From: Streptomyces echinatus | GTDB lineage: Bacteria; Actinomycetota; Actinomycetes; Streptomycetales; Streptomycetaceae | Length of the DNA: 64,000 nucleotides | Direction of reading: 5' to 3' | Assembly: GCF_014203595.1 (NCBI RefSeq) | Contig: NZ_JACHJK010000014.1 | Location: forward strand, 186,001-250,000 | Shown: positions 1-7,863 of the stretch, piece after piece | How the letters are laid out: the number at the start of each line of letters is the position of its first letter | How positions within the stretch are numbered: the first letter of the stretch is position 1 | Position numbers and translations under genes: made by a program | The notes under the pieces: generated by a model | Databases searched by the model: none | Told to the model about the DNA's origin: nothing | What the model saw: the letters and a program-made list of their open reading frames with translations, nothing else

Positions 1-2660
1 GCGGCGCGACCACCTTCCAGCAGGACCTGCAGAACGCGGACTGCATCCTCATCGAGGGCTCGAACATGGCCGAGTGCCATCCGGTCGGGTTCCAGTGGGT
101 GATGGAGGCCAAGGCCCGCGGCGCCAAGGTGATCCACGTCGACCCGCGGTTCACCCGCACCAGCGCGCTCGCCGACGTGCACGTGCCGCTGCGCGCGGGC
201 ACGGACATCGCCTTCCTCGGCGGCATCGTCAACTACGTGCTGGAGCATGAGAAGTACTTCCGCGAGTACGTCGTGGCCTACACCAACGCGCCGATGCTCC
301 TGCGGGAGGACTTCCGCGACACGGAGGACCTCGCCGGGGTCTTCTCCGGTCTCGACGCCGGCAGCCGCAGCTATGACAACGCCAGCTGGCAGTACGAGGG
401 CACCGAGGTACAGGCGGCCTCGGGCGAACGCGACCAGGAGTACGACAAGCGCACCGACGGCGGCAGTTCGGTGACCGAGGCCGCGCGCGGCGAGGCCCAC
501 GGTGCCGGCGGCGCGGTGATCGGCGAGGGCGAGCCGGAACGGGACGAGACGCTGACCCACCCGCGCTGTGTGTTCCAGGTGCTCAGGCGGCACTACGCCC
601 GCTACACGCCGGAACTGGTCGAGCAGGTCTGCGGGGTGCCGCGGGACCTGTTCCGGCAGGTGTGCGAGCTGGTCACGGAGAACTCCGGCCGCGACCGGAC
701 GACGGCGTTCGCGTACGCGGTGGGCTGGACGCAGCACACGGTGGGGGTGCAGAACGTCCGGGCGGCCGCCGTCCTGCAGACCCTGCTCGGCAACATCGGA
801 CGGCCCGGCGGCGGCATCCTGGCGCTCCGTGGGCATGCCTCCATCCAGGGATCCACGGACATCCCCACTCTGTTCAACCTGCTGCCCGGTTACATCCCGA
901 TGCCGCACGCACACCAGAACGAGGACCTGGACTCCTTCATCGAGGCCGAGGCCGCGCACAAGGGCTACTGGGGCAACATGCGCGCGTACCTGGTGAGCCT
1001 GCTCAAGGCGTACTGGGGTGAGGCGGCGACGGCCGAGAACGACTTCTGCTTCGACTACCTGCCCCGGCTGACCGGCTCCCACTCGACGTACGAGACGACG
1101 ATGGCCCAGCTGGAAGGCGTCTGCAAGGGCTACTTCCTGGTCGGTGAGAACCCCGCGGTGGGCAACGCCAACGCGAAGCTGATGCGTCTCGGCATGGCCA
1201 ACCTGGACTGGCTGGTCGTCCGTGACTTCTCGCTCATCGAGTCGGCGACCTGGTGGAAGGACGGGCCCGAGATCGAGACCGGCGAGATGCGCACCGAGGA
1301 CATCCGCACCGAGGTGTTCTTCCTGCCGGCCGCCGCGCACACCGAGAAGGACGGCAGCTTCACCAACACCCAGCGGATGCTCCAGTGGCACCACCAGGCG
1401 GTCGAGCCGCCCGGCGAGGCCCGCAGCGACCTGTGGTTCACCTATCACCTGGGACGCCTCGTCCGGGAGAAGCTGGCCGGGTCCGGTGACGAGATGGACC
1501 GGCCGGTGCTCGACCTGGCCTGGGACTATCCGACGAAGGGGAGGATCGCCGAGCCGGACGCGGAGGCGGTCCTCGCCGAGATCAACGGCCGGGACGCCGA
1601 GGGCGATCCGCTCTCCTCGTACGAGGAGCTGAAGGCCGACGGCTCGACGGTCTGCGGCTGCTGGATCTACTGCGGGGTCTACGCCGACGGCGTCAACCAG
1701 GCGGCCCGCCGCAAGCCCGGCCGGGAGCAGGACTGGGTGGCGGCGGAGTGGGCGTGGGCCTGGCCGGCCAACCGGCGGATCCTGTACAACCGGGCCTCCG
1801 CCGACCCCGAGGGCAGGCCGTGGAGCGAGCGCAAGGCGCTGGTGTGGTGGGACCCGGGCAAGGGTGAGAAGGGCGAGTGGACGGGACACGACGTCCCCGA
1901 CTTCAAGAAGGACAAGGCGCCGGACCACGAGCCGCCGGAGGGAGCGGAGGGGCCTGAGGCCCTGTCCGGCACGGACCCGTTCGTCATGCAGGCAGATGGC
2001 AAGGCATGGCTGTACGTGCCGTCCGGGCTCACCGACGGGCCGTTGCCCGCGCACTACGAGCCCCAGGACTCCCCGTTCCCCAACCTCGTCTACGAGCAGC
2101 AGCGCAACCCCGTACGGCAGTTGCTGCGGCCGCACCCCGACAACCGCTACCAGCCGAGCGGCGACGAGCCCGGCTCCCGGGTGTTCCCGTACGTGGCCAC
2201 CACCTACCGGCTCACCGAGCACCACACGGCGGGCGGCATGTCGCGCTGGCAGCCGTATCTGGCCGAGCTGCAGCCGGAGTTCTTCTGCGAGGTGTCCCCG
2301 GAGCTGGCCGCCGAGCGGGGCCTGGCGCACACCGGGTGGGCGACGATCGTCAGCGCGCGGGGCGTGGTCGAGGCGCGGGTGCTGGTCACCGACCGGATGG
2401 CCCCGCTGACCGTGCACGGCCGCCGGCTCCACCAGGTGGGACTGCCGTACCACTGGGGTCCGAACGGCTACAGCACCGGGGACGCGGCCAACGAGCTGCT
2501 GCACCTGTCCCTCGACCCGAACACGCACATCCAGGAGACGAAGGCGTTCGCCGTCGACATCCGCCCCGGACGGCGTCCGCGGGGCCCGGCGGCCGTGGCG
2601 CTGGTGCGGACGTACCGGGTCCGTGCGGGCATCGACGAACACACCGGGACGGAGCCGTGA
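1..2660 (+). CDS. fdnG: formate dehydrogenase-N alpha subunit, 5'-truncated by window edge
   Basis: Partial gene; the frame is open from base 3 to a TGA at 2658-2660. It encodes the C-terminal ~885 residues of a molybdopterin (bis-MGD) oxidoreductase that oxidises formate to CO2. The match to E. coli FdnG as I remember it is long and colinear: NMAECHPVGFQW near the start, VIHVDPRFTRTSA, GWTQHTVGVQNVRAA, GNIGRPGGGILALRGH, CGCWIYCG, and the C-terminal dinucleotide-binding domain with FPYVATTYRLTEH. The residue that binds molybdenum (selenocysteine 196 in E. coli) would lie left of the window, so Sec use is inferred from the adjoining selD, tRNA-Sec, selB and selA genes. Relative to FdnG there is an acidic, low-complexity insertion of about 40 residues encoded near 400-540. 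No beta (Fe-S) subunit follows; the next gene is convergent selD, 36 bp away. Confidence 0.93.
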   Translation, partial: GATTFQQDLQNADCILIEGSNMAECHPVGFQWVMEAKARGAKVIHVDPRFTRTSALADVHVPLRAGTDIAFLGGIVNYVLEHEKYFREYVVAYTNAPMLLREDFRDTEDLAGVFSGLDAGSRSYDNASWQYEGTEVQAASGERDQEYDKRTDGGSSVTEAARGEAHGAGGAVIGEGEPERDETLTHPRCVFQVLRRHYARYTPELVEQVCGVPRDLFRQVCELVTENSGRDRTTAFAYAVGWTQHTVGVQNVRAAAVLQTLLGNIGRPGGGILALRGHASIQGSTDIPTLFNLLPGYIPMPHAHQNEDLDSFIEAEAAHKGYWGNMRAYLVSLLKAYWGEAATAENDFCFDYLPRLTGSHSTYETTMAQLEGVCKGYFLVGENPAVGNANAKLMRLGMANLDWLVVRDFSLIESATWWKDGPEIETGEMRTEDIRTEVFFLPAAAHTEKDGSFTNTQRMLQWHHQAVEPPGEARSDLWFTYHLGRLVREKLAGSGDEMDRPVLDLAWDYPTKGRIAEPDAEAVLAEINGRDAEGDPLSSYEELKADGSTVCGCWIYCGVYADGVNQAARRKPGREQDWVAAEWAWAWPANRRILYNRASADPEGRPWSERKALVWWDPGKGEKGEWTGHDVPDFKKDKAPDHEPPEGAEGPEALSGTDPFVMQADGKAWLYVPSGLTDGPLPAHYEPQDSPFPNLVYEQQRNPVRQLLRPHPDNRYQPSGDEPGSRVFPYVATTYRLTEHHTAGGMSRWQPYLAELQPEFFCEVSPELAAERGLAHTGWATIVSARGVVEARVLVTDRMAPLTVHGRRLHQVGLPYHWGPNGYSTGDAANELLHLSLDPNTHIQETKAFAVDIRPGRRPRGPAAVALVRTYRVRAGIDEHTGTEP

Positions 2661-2696
2661 GCGATCCTGCCCGGGCCCGGGAAGCCGTGCAGGGGC

Positions 2697-3710
2697 CTAC
2701 CTGAGAACGAGGGAGTGCGGGCCGCGGGGCACCAGTTCCCCCACCACCGGCGCTCCCGGCACCTCGCCGGCGACGAGCAGTCCGCCGGAGGTCTGCGCGT
2801 CGGCGAGCAGCAGCCGGGTGTCCGCGTCGGTGTTCCCGAAGTCGGTGTGCGGCGCGACCCATTCCAGATTGCGCCGGGTGCCCCCGCTGACGTACCCGTC
2901 GCGTACGGCCTCCCGGGCGCCCTCCAGGTAGGGCACGGCGGCGGTGTCGACCACCGCGGTCACCCCGGAGGCGCGGGCCAGCTTGTGCAGATGGCCGAGG
3001 AGGCCGAACCCGGTGACGTCGGTGGCGCATTCGGCTCCGGCGGCCAGCGCGGCCTCGGACGCCTCCCGGTTGAGGGCGGCCATGGTGGCGACGGCGTGCT
3101 CGAACCGCTCTCCGGTGGCCTTGTGGCGGTTGTTGAGGACGCCGGTGCCCAGCGGTTTGGTCAGGGACAGCGGCAGCCCGGCCCGGCCCGCGTCGTTGCG
3201 CAGCAGCCGCCCGGGATCGGCGATGCCGGTGACGGCCATGCCGTACTTGGGTTCCGGGTCGTCGACGCTGTGTCCGCCGCCGACGTGGCAGCCGGCCTCG
3301 GTGGCGGTGTCGAGGCCGCCGCGCAGCACCTCGCGGGCGAGGTCGAACGGGAGCCGGTCGCGTGGCCAGGCGAGCAGGTTGACGGCGAGGACGGGCCGGC
3401 CGCCCATAGCGTACACGTCGGACAGGGCGTTGGCGGCGGCGATCCGGCCCCAGTCGTAGGGGTCGTCGACGACCGGCGTGAAGAAGTCGGCCGTGCACAC
3501 CAGGGCGGTGCCCCGGTGGGTGACCACGGCCGCGTCGTCGCCGGTGGCGAGGCCGACGAGGAGCGGGGTGTCGCCGCCGGTGAGCGGTGCCGCGGTCAGC
3601 CCCGCGACCACGGCCTCCAGTTCGCCGGGCGGGATCTTGCAGGCGCAGCCGCCGCCGTGGGCGAACTGCGTGAGCCGTACGGCCGCCTGTCGGGCCGGTG
3701 TCGAGGTCAT
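2697..3710 (-). CDS. selD: selenide, water dikinase (selenophosphate synthetase)
   Basis: 337 residues. SelD makes monoselenophosphate from selenide and ATP, the selenium donor used by SelA. The N-terminal signature FAHGGGCACKIPP holds the catalytic Cys22 and Lys25 (E. coli C17/K20); it is a Cys form, not a Sec form. Next come the ATP- and metal-binding blocks (GDDAAVV, DFFTPVVDDPYDWGRIAAANALSDVYAMGG) and the C-terminal AIR-synthase-like domain ending in SGGLLVAGE. The ATG start has AGGAG nine bases upstream. The gene points toward fdnG and its 5' end lies only 37 bp from the 5' end of the oppositely oriented tRNA-Sec gene. It therefore either has a promoter within that tRNA gene or is read from selA-selB through antisense tRNA sequence. 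Confidence 0.97.
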   Translation of the reverse strand: MTSTPARQAAVRLTQFAHGGGCACKIPPGELEAVVAGLTAAPLTGGDTPLLVGLATGDDAAVVTHRGTALVCTADFFTPVVDDPYDWGRIAAANALSDVYAMGGRPVLAVNLLAWPRDRLPFDLAREVLRGGLDTATEAGCHVGGGHSVDDPEPKYGMAVTGIADPGRLLRNDAGRAGLPLSLTKPLGTGVLNNRHKATGERFEHAVATMAALNREASEAALAAGAECATDVTGFGLLGHLHKLARASGVTAVVDTAAVPYLEGAREAVRDGYVSGGTRRNLEWVAPHTDFGNTDADTRLLLADAQTSGGLLVAGEVPGAPVVGELVPRGPHSLVLR

Positions 3711-3747
3711 AGCGGTGGTCTCCTGGGGCAGTAGCCTGGCGAGCGGT

Positions 3748-3840
3748 GGAGGCGTGTGGGTGCCTGGTGGCCCTCCCGGTCTTCAAAACCGAGGTGCCCG
3801 AGGATCTCGGGCAGGCGGGTTCGATTCCCGTCCGCCTCCG
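3748..3840 (+). tRNA. selC: tRNA-Sec, anticodon UCA
   Basis: A 93-base gene that folds as a selenocysteine tRNA. The anticodon loop is CTTCAAA with anticodon TCA, which reads UGA. An 8-bp variable arm (TGCCCGAG paired with CTCGGGCA across a 3-base loop) follows. The T loop is TTCGATT, the 5' acceptor strand is GGAGGCG, the 3' strand CGCCTCC, and G is the discriminator base. CCA is not encoded. The acceptor pairs 7 bp cleanly; the eighth position is T opposite C, whereas G67-C85 could extend the T stem to 6 bp. The 13-bp acceptor/T stack would thus be 7+6 or a mismatched 8+5. A -10-like TAGCCT lies at 3732-3737. The gene is antisense to the 3' end of the selB frame. Confidence 0.95.
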
Positions 3841-5663
3841 TTCCCCGCCGCCGTACGGCAGCACCGGCGCTGGTCGTCGACGCGCTCCGTGTGGCCCCGG
3901 GCGTCCAGGAACTCCAGCAGTGGCACGGCCACCCGGCGGGTGGTGTCCAGCGCGCGCCGGGCCTCGCTGAGCGTGAACGGCTGGGGCAGGGCGCGCAGGA
4001 CGGCGGTGGCGTCGGCGTCCGCCCCGGGCAGCAGCACGATCCCCTCGGCGATCCGCAGCAGCGCCCCGGCGGCCGCCGCGGCGGCCAGCGCCCGGCGGTC
4101 GAGCCCCAGTTCGGCGAGGCGTCCGGCCTCCGGCGCGCGGAACGGGGCGCGGGCGAGATCCCGGCGCAGGGCGTCCACCGCCGCGCGGACGGGTGCGGGC
4201 AGGGCGGGCCGCGGTGAGTCCACGGGGTACAGCCGTCCCTGGCGGGCGTGGAGCCGGGGCTGCGCCGCGGCCAGCGCGTCGACCAGGGCACGGTCGGGCA
4301 GGCCGAGCAGCCGGCGGGCCGCCTCGGTGGGCAGGCCGGGTTCCAGGGGATGGGCGCGGGCGTGCCGTCCGGCCTCGGCGGCCAGCCGGTCCCTCAGGGT
4401 GTCCCAGTACGCCGGGTCGGCCAGCCAGTCCCCGGCGACGCCGACGGCGGGGAGCCGGTCCGCTCCGTCCCGTGGGCGGTCCCCGGGTGCGGGAGGCGGC
4501 GGGACGCCCATCGCGCGGAGGTCGGCGCGCCGGACCAGTCCGCGCCGGCCCAGTTCGGCGGTGAGGTCGGGCCGGCCGGTCATGCCGTCGAGTTCGGCCG
4601 CGCGGGCGCGGCCGGCACCGCGCCGGGTCAGCCGGGGCGGTCGCACGTCGAGGACGGTGACGGCGCACGGGGTCCGGCTGCCGCCGGGTTCGCGCAGCAC
4701 GGCACGGTCGCCGACGCGCAGCGGCAGGCCCCGGCCCAGGGTGAGCCGGGCGGTGTCCTCTCCGAACGGGCGGACGGTCACCGGTACGGCGGCGGTGCCG
4801 ATGTGCAGGGTGAGCGAGCGGGGCAGGTCGGCCGCCGGCTCACCGGTGACCCGTACGTCGATCACCTGGCTGTTCAGCCAGCGGTCCGGGGTCAGCAGCA
4901 CCTGGCCGCGGCCCAGGGCGCCGTCGCCCTGACCGCGCACGTTGACGGCCACGCGGGCCACTGCGCTGACGGTCGGCAGGTCCTCGTGCAGGCTCTGCAG
5001 CCCGCGCACCCGCAGCACGGCCGTACCGTCCGCCGTGGTCAGCCGGTCGCCGACGCGCAGGGTGCCTGCGCCGAGCGTGCCGGTCACCACGGTGCCGTGG
5101 CCGCGGACGGTGAAGGCGCGGTCGAGCCAGAGGCGGACGTCGGCCCGGGCGTCGGCGGCGGGCAGCTGCGCGGCCAGCCGGGCCAGTTCATGGCGCAGCT
5201 CGTCCAGGCCCGCACCGGTGACCGCGCTGACCGCGACCGACGCCACCTTGCCGAGGGAGGTCGCGGCGAGCCGCTCGACGGCATCGGCGCGTACGGGTTC
5301 CGGGTCCGCGAGGTCGCTGCGGGTCACCGCGAGGACGGCGTGCCGGACACCGAGCGCGTCGAGGATCGCCAGGTGCTCCTGCGACTGGGGCTGCCAGCCC
5401 TGGTCGGCGGCGACCACGAACAGCACGGCGGGCACCGGTCCGACCCCGGCCAGCATGGTCGCGACGAACCGCTCGTGGCCCGGCACGTCCACGAAGGCGA
5501 GGTGCTCACCGTCCGGGCCGAGCCTGGTCCACACGAAACCCAGGTCCAGGGTGAGGCCACGGCGGCGCTCCTCCGCGTACCGGTCGGGTTCCATGCCGGT
5601 GAGGGCACGGACCAGGGCGGACTTGCCGTGGTCGACGTGTCCGGCGGTGGCGAGGACGCGCAT
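3783..5663 (-). CDS. selB: selenocysteine-specific elongation factor SelB
   Basis: About 626 residues. SelB is a GTPase that carries Sec-tRNA to UGA codons marked by a SECIS element. G1 is GHVDHGKS (residues 8-15), G3 is DVPGHE, and the G4-region motif TRSDLAD follows. The EF-Tu-like beta-barrel domains come next and the C-terminal part is winged-helix repeats that bind mRNA. The ATG at 5663 is chosen because AGGTGG precedes it and the family starts directly with ATAGHVDHGK; a GTG at 5672 is also in frame. selB directly follows selA. The recognisable last winged helix ends near VPLLEFLDARGHTERVDDQRR. The final ~27 residues are a low-complexity tail, and the last 19 codons plus stop are antisense to the tRNA-Sec gene, so the tail may be incidental read-out rather than a selected domain. 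Confidence 0.95.
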   Translation of the reverse strand: MRVLATAGHVDHGKSALVRALTGMEPDRYAEERRRGLTLDLGFVWTRLGPDGEHLAFVDVPGHERFVATMLAGVGPVPAVLFVVAADQGWQPQSQEHLAILDALGVRHAVLAVTRSDLADPEPVRADAVERLAATSLGKVASVAVSAVTGAGLDELRHELARLAAQLPAADARADVRLWLDRAFTVRGHGTVVTGTLGAGTLRVGDRLTTADGTAVLRVRGLQSLHEDLPTVSAVARVAVNVRGQGDGALGRGQVLLTPDRWLNSQVIDVRVTGEPAADLPRSLTLHIGTAAVPVTVRPFGEDTARLTLGRGLPLRVGDRAVLREPGGSRTPCAVTVLDVRPPRLTRRGAGRARAAELDGMTGRPDLTAELGRRGLVRRADLRAMGVPPPPAPGDRPRDGADRLPAVGVAGDWLADPAYWDTLRDRLAAEAGRHARAHPLEPGLPTEAARRLLGLPDRALVDALAAAQPRLHARQGRLYPVDSPRPALPAPVRAAVDALRRDLARAPFRAPEAGRLAELGLDRRALAAAAAAGALLRIAEGIVLLPGADADATAVLRALPQPFTLSEARRALDTTRRVAVPLLEFLDARGHTERVDDQRRCCRTAAGNGGGRESNPPARDPRAPRF

Positions 5664-5672
5664 CGCGGCCAC

Positions 5673-7091
5673 CTACCCTTCCGTGCCGGCCGGAGCCGAC
5701 GGCCCCGCGGGTCCCTGGGCGACGGACCGCACGGCCTCGGCGAGGCGTACGTCGTCCTCCTCCGGTACCGCCCGCAGGTCCAGCAGGCAGCGGCCCGCCT
5801 CCAGACGGCCGACGACCGGGACCCGGCCGGTTCGCAGGGCGGCGGCGTACGGTTCGGGCAGGGACAGGGCCGCGCTGGTCAGGGTGGTCCCGGGCGCTCC
5901 CCCGCCGCCGACCGTCGCCGCGCTCTCGACGGCCCGTACGTCGATCCCGTAGGCGGCCAGCGTGGCGGCGAGCCGGCCGGCTCTGGCCGCGAGCCGGTCC
6001 GGGTCCGCGGTGAGGGCGAGGGCGGTCGGGGTGGACGGGCCGGTGAGGGTGGCCTCCAGTGCGGCCAGGGTCAGCTTGTCGACGCGCAGGGCGCGGGCGA
6101 GCGGGTGCCGGGCCAGGGCGTGGACCAGGTCCTTCCGGCCGAGCAGCAGCCCGCACTGGGGTCCGCCGAGCAGTTTGTCGCCGCTCGCGGTGACGAGTGC
6201 GGCACCGGCGCGCAACTGGCTGTCGGCGTCGGGCTCCCCGGGCAGGGCCGGGTGCGGGGCGAGCAGCCCGGAGCCGATGTCGACGACGACCGGGACACCG
6301 AGACCGGCGAGGTCGGCGGGTTCGGCGGACCGGGTGAAGCCGGTGATGCGGAAGTTGGACGGGTGGACCTTCAGCACGAACCCGGTGTCCGGTCCGATCA
6401 CGGCCGCGTAGTCGGCGGCGGTCGTCCGGTTGGTCGTACCCACCTCGCGGAGCCGGGCGCCGGTCGACACGAGCAGGTCGGGCAGGCGGAAGCCGTCGCC
6501 GATCTCCACCATCTCGCCCCGGCTGACGACGATCTCCTTTCCGGCCGCGAGGGCGGTGGCGGCCAGGACGAGGGCGGCGGCCCCGTTGTTCACGACGTGC
6601 ACGGCGCCGGCGGCCGGCACCCGTTCGTGCAGCGCGGCGAGCGCGGAACGTCCCCTGCGGGCGCGTACGCCGGTCGTCAGGTCGAGTTCGACGTCCGTGG
6701 GGCCGGCCGCCTCCCGGACCGCCTGCCGGGCGGCGGCGGACAGCGGGGCCCGGCCGAGGTTGGTGTGCAGCAGGACCCCGGTGGCGTTGATCACCGGGCG
6801 CAGGCCGCCGGCGGTGCCGGGCAGCAGGCTCAGGGCCGTCTGCGGGACCTGTTCCGGCGGGATGCCGCCCGTGCGGGCCCGCTCCTGCGCCTGGTGTACG
6901 GCGGCCTTCACGCGCTGCGGGCCGAGCCGGTCCACGGCGGCGGACAGCCGGGGGTCGCGCAGCAGCGCGTCGGTGCGGGGGATGCGGCGGCGTGCGTCGG
7001 TGATGTCCGGACGGCGTGCCGGGTCCCCGGGCGCGGCCGTGCTCCCCGTCGCGTCCTCGGCTGTCCGTCCTGGTACCGGCCGCTGGTCCAT
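5673..7091 (-). CDS. selA: L-seryl-tRNA(Sec) selenium transferase
   Basis: About 472 residues from the ATG at 7091 (GGGAGGA lies upstream). SelA is a PLP enzyme that converts Ser-tRNA(Sec) to Sec-tRNA(Sec) with selenophosphate. Signatures: INATGVLLHTNLGRAPLS, VVNNGAAALVLA, HPSNFRITGFT, VVDIGSGLL and the PLP-lysine block SGDKLLGGPQCG (Lys306). The C-terminal PVVGRLEAGRCLLDLRAV is also typical. The frame is open 73 codons further upstream, but that part is arginine-rich with no motif, so the internal ATG is preferred. The TAG stop (5675-5673) abuts selB, which suggests co-transcription. An unusual 49-bp tandem repeat lies about 85 bp upstream of the start. Confidence 0.97.
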   Translation of the reverse strand: MDQRPVPGRTAEDATGSTAAPGDPARRPDITDARRRIPRTDALLRDPRLSAAVDRLGPQRVKAAVHQAQERARTGGIPPEQVPQTALSLLPGTAGGLRPVINATGVLLHTNLGRAPLSAAARQAVREAAGPTDVELDLTTGVRARRGRSALAALHERVPAAGAVHVVNNGAAALVLAATALAAGKEIVVSRGEMVEIGDGFRLPDLLVSTGARLREVGTTNRTTAADYAAVIGPDTGFVLKVHPSNFRITGFTRSAEPADLAGLGVPVVVDIGSGLLAPHPALPGEPDADSQLRAGAALVTASGDKLLGGPQCGLLLGRKDLVHALARHPLARALRVDKLTLAALEATLTGPSTPTALALTADPDRLAARAGRLAATLAAYGIDVRAVESAATVGGGGAPGTTLTSAALSLPEPYAAALRTGRVPVVGRLEAGRCLLDLRAVPEEDDVRLAEAVRSVAQGPAGPSAPAGTEG

Positions 7092-7863
7092 GGCGCCCTG
7101 TTCCTCCCGGTCCGGCCTGTGCCCGTGCGGGTCTGCCCATCGTCTCCCAGTGCCCCCGGCGCGCCGTCCGACACGCCGGGACGGCACGTCGGCGGTGGGA
7201 CCGGCCCCGGGTACCCGCCGTCGGCCGGGACGGCACGTTGGCGGCGGCCGACACCCGGGTACCCGCCGCCGCATGACCGACCACGACCGCGAGCGACAGG
7301 ACGAGACCACGACGGCGGCCGGGAGGGCCGCCCCCCGGCCGCGCGGGGCGGAGCGCGAGCGGGGCGCCGACGACCGGTTCGGCCGCCCGTGCCCGGAGCG
7401 CGTGCCGGGGGCGCGGACCCGGCGGGCAGTCAGCGAGGCCGCGGCGGTCGCGGACTGCCCGCCGGGGGTCGTCGGGGGCTACGGCACGACCGGCGGCGTC
7501 CGGCCGGCCGCCACCGGCGCCGCCCGCCCGCCGGCCCACGACCGCCGCACCACACCGTCGGGCCCGCCGTCCGCGGAGCCGGGCGGTGACGCAGAAGAGG
7601 GACCGTTGAACCGGCCGGAGCGCTGACGCGGCCGCCGAGCGCCGACGGGAACACCGACCGCCCGCCGACGATCCCCGGATCGCACAGACCACCGCCCCCC
7701 ACACACACCGCCCGGCCGCTCACGGCACCGAAGGAGACCGATCGCGCCGCCGGTCCCGGGCCCGCCCACACGTTCACGCCGCACCGGACGACCACGCACG
7801 CTCGTCGGCACACCGCCGGAGGCGGGTCGCGCCGCCGGTCCTCGGTCCGCTCGCACGACCGGC
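7092..7863. other. long GC-rich spacer without a convincing gene
   Basis: 772 bp between the selA start and the stop of the MASE1 gene. It contains the 49-bp tandem repeat described separately. A plus-strand frame from an ATG at 7273 to 7626 and several minus-strand frames are open, but their products are Arg/Pro/Gly-rich with no domain, no good ribosome site and no family resemblance. I see no tRNA or strong terminator. The first ~180 bp upstream of selA are the likely sel promoter region. Confidence 0.5.
7175..7272. repeat. 49-bp tandem duplication upstream of selA
   Basis: Two head-to-tail copies (7175-7223 and 7224-7272). Both begin GCCGGGACGGCACGT and both contain CGGGTACCCGCCG; they differ mainly in the middle. 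The inner CGGGTACCCG is a perfect 10-bp palindrome in each copy. The copies end 85 to 180 bp upstream of the selA ATG, so they could be paired binding sites for a regulator of the sel genes, or simply a minisatellite. Confidence 0.8.

Noticed and set aside
2386..4668. 760-codon minus-strand frame over fdnG, selD and tRNA-Sec
   Set aside because: Arg/Pro/Gly-rich shadow that crosses a tRNA gene and contradicts two well-supported genes.
5664..5672. GTG at 5672 as selB start
   Set aside because: It lies against the selA stop without a ribosome site; the ATG at 5663 has AGGTGG before it and fits the family N-terminus.
4248..7589. 1113-codon plus-strand open frame opposite selB and selA
   Set aside because: It is antisense to two clear sel genes, Gly/Gln/Arg-rich with no domain, and arises from codon bias in high-GC DNA.
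7273..7626. Possible 117-residue protein in the spacer right of selA
   Set aside because: Arg/Pro-rich, no ribosome site, no recognisable family, codon positions not distinct from spacer DNA.
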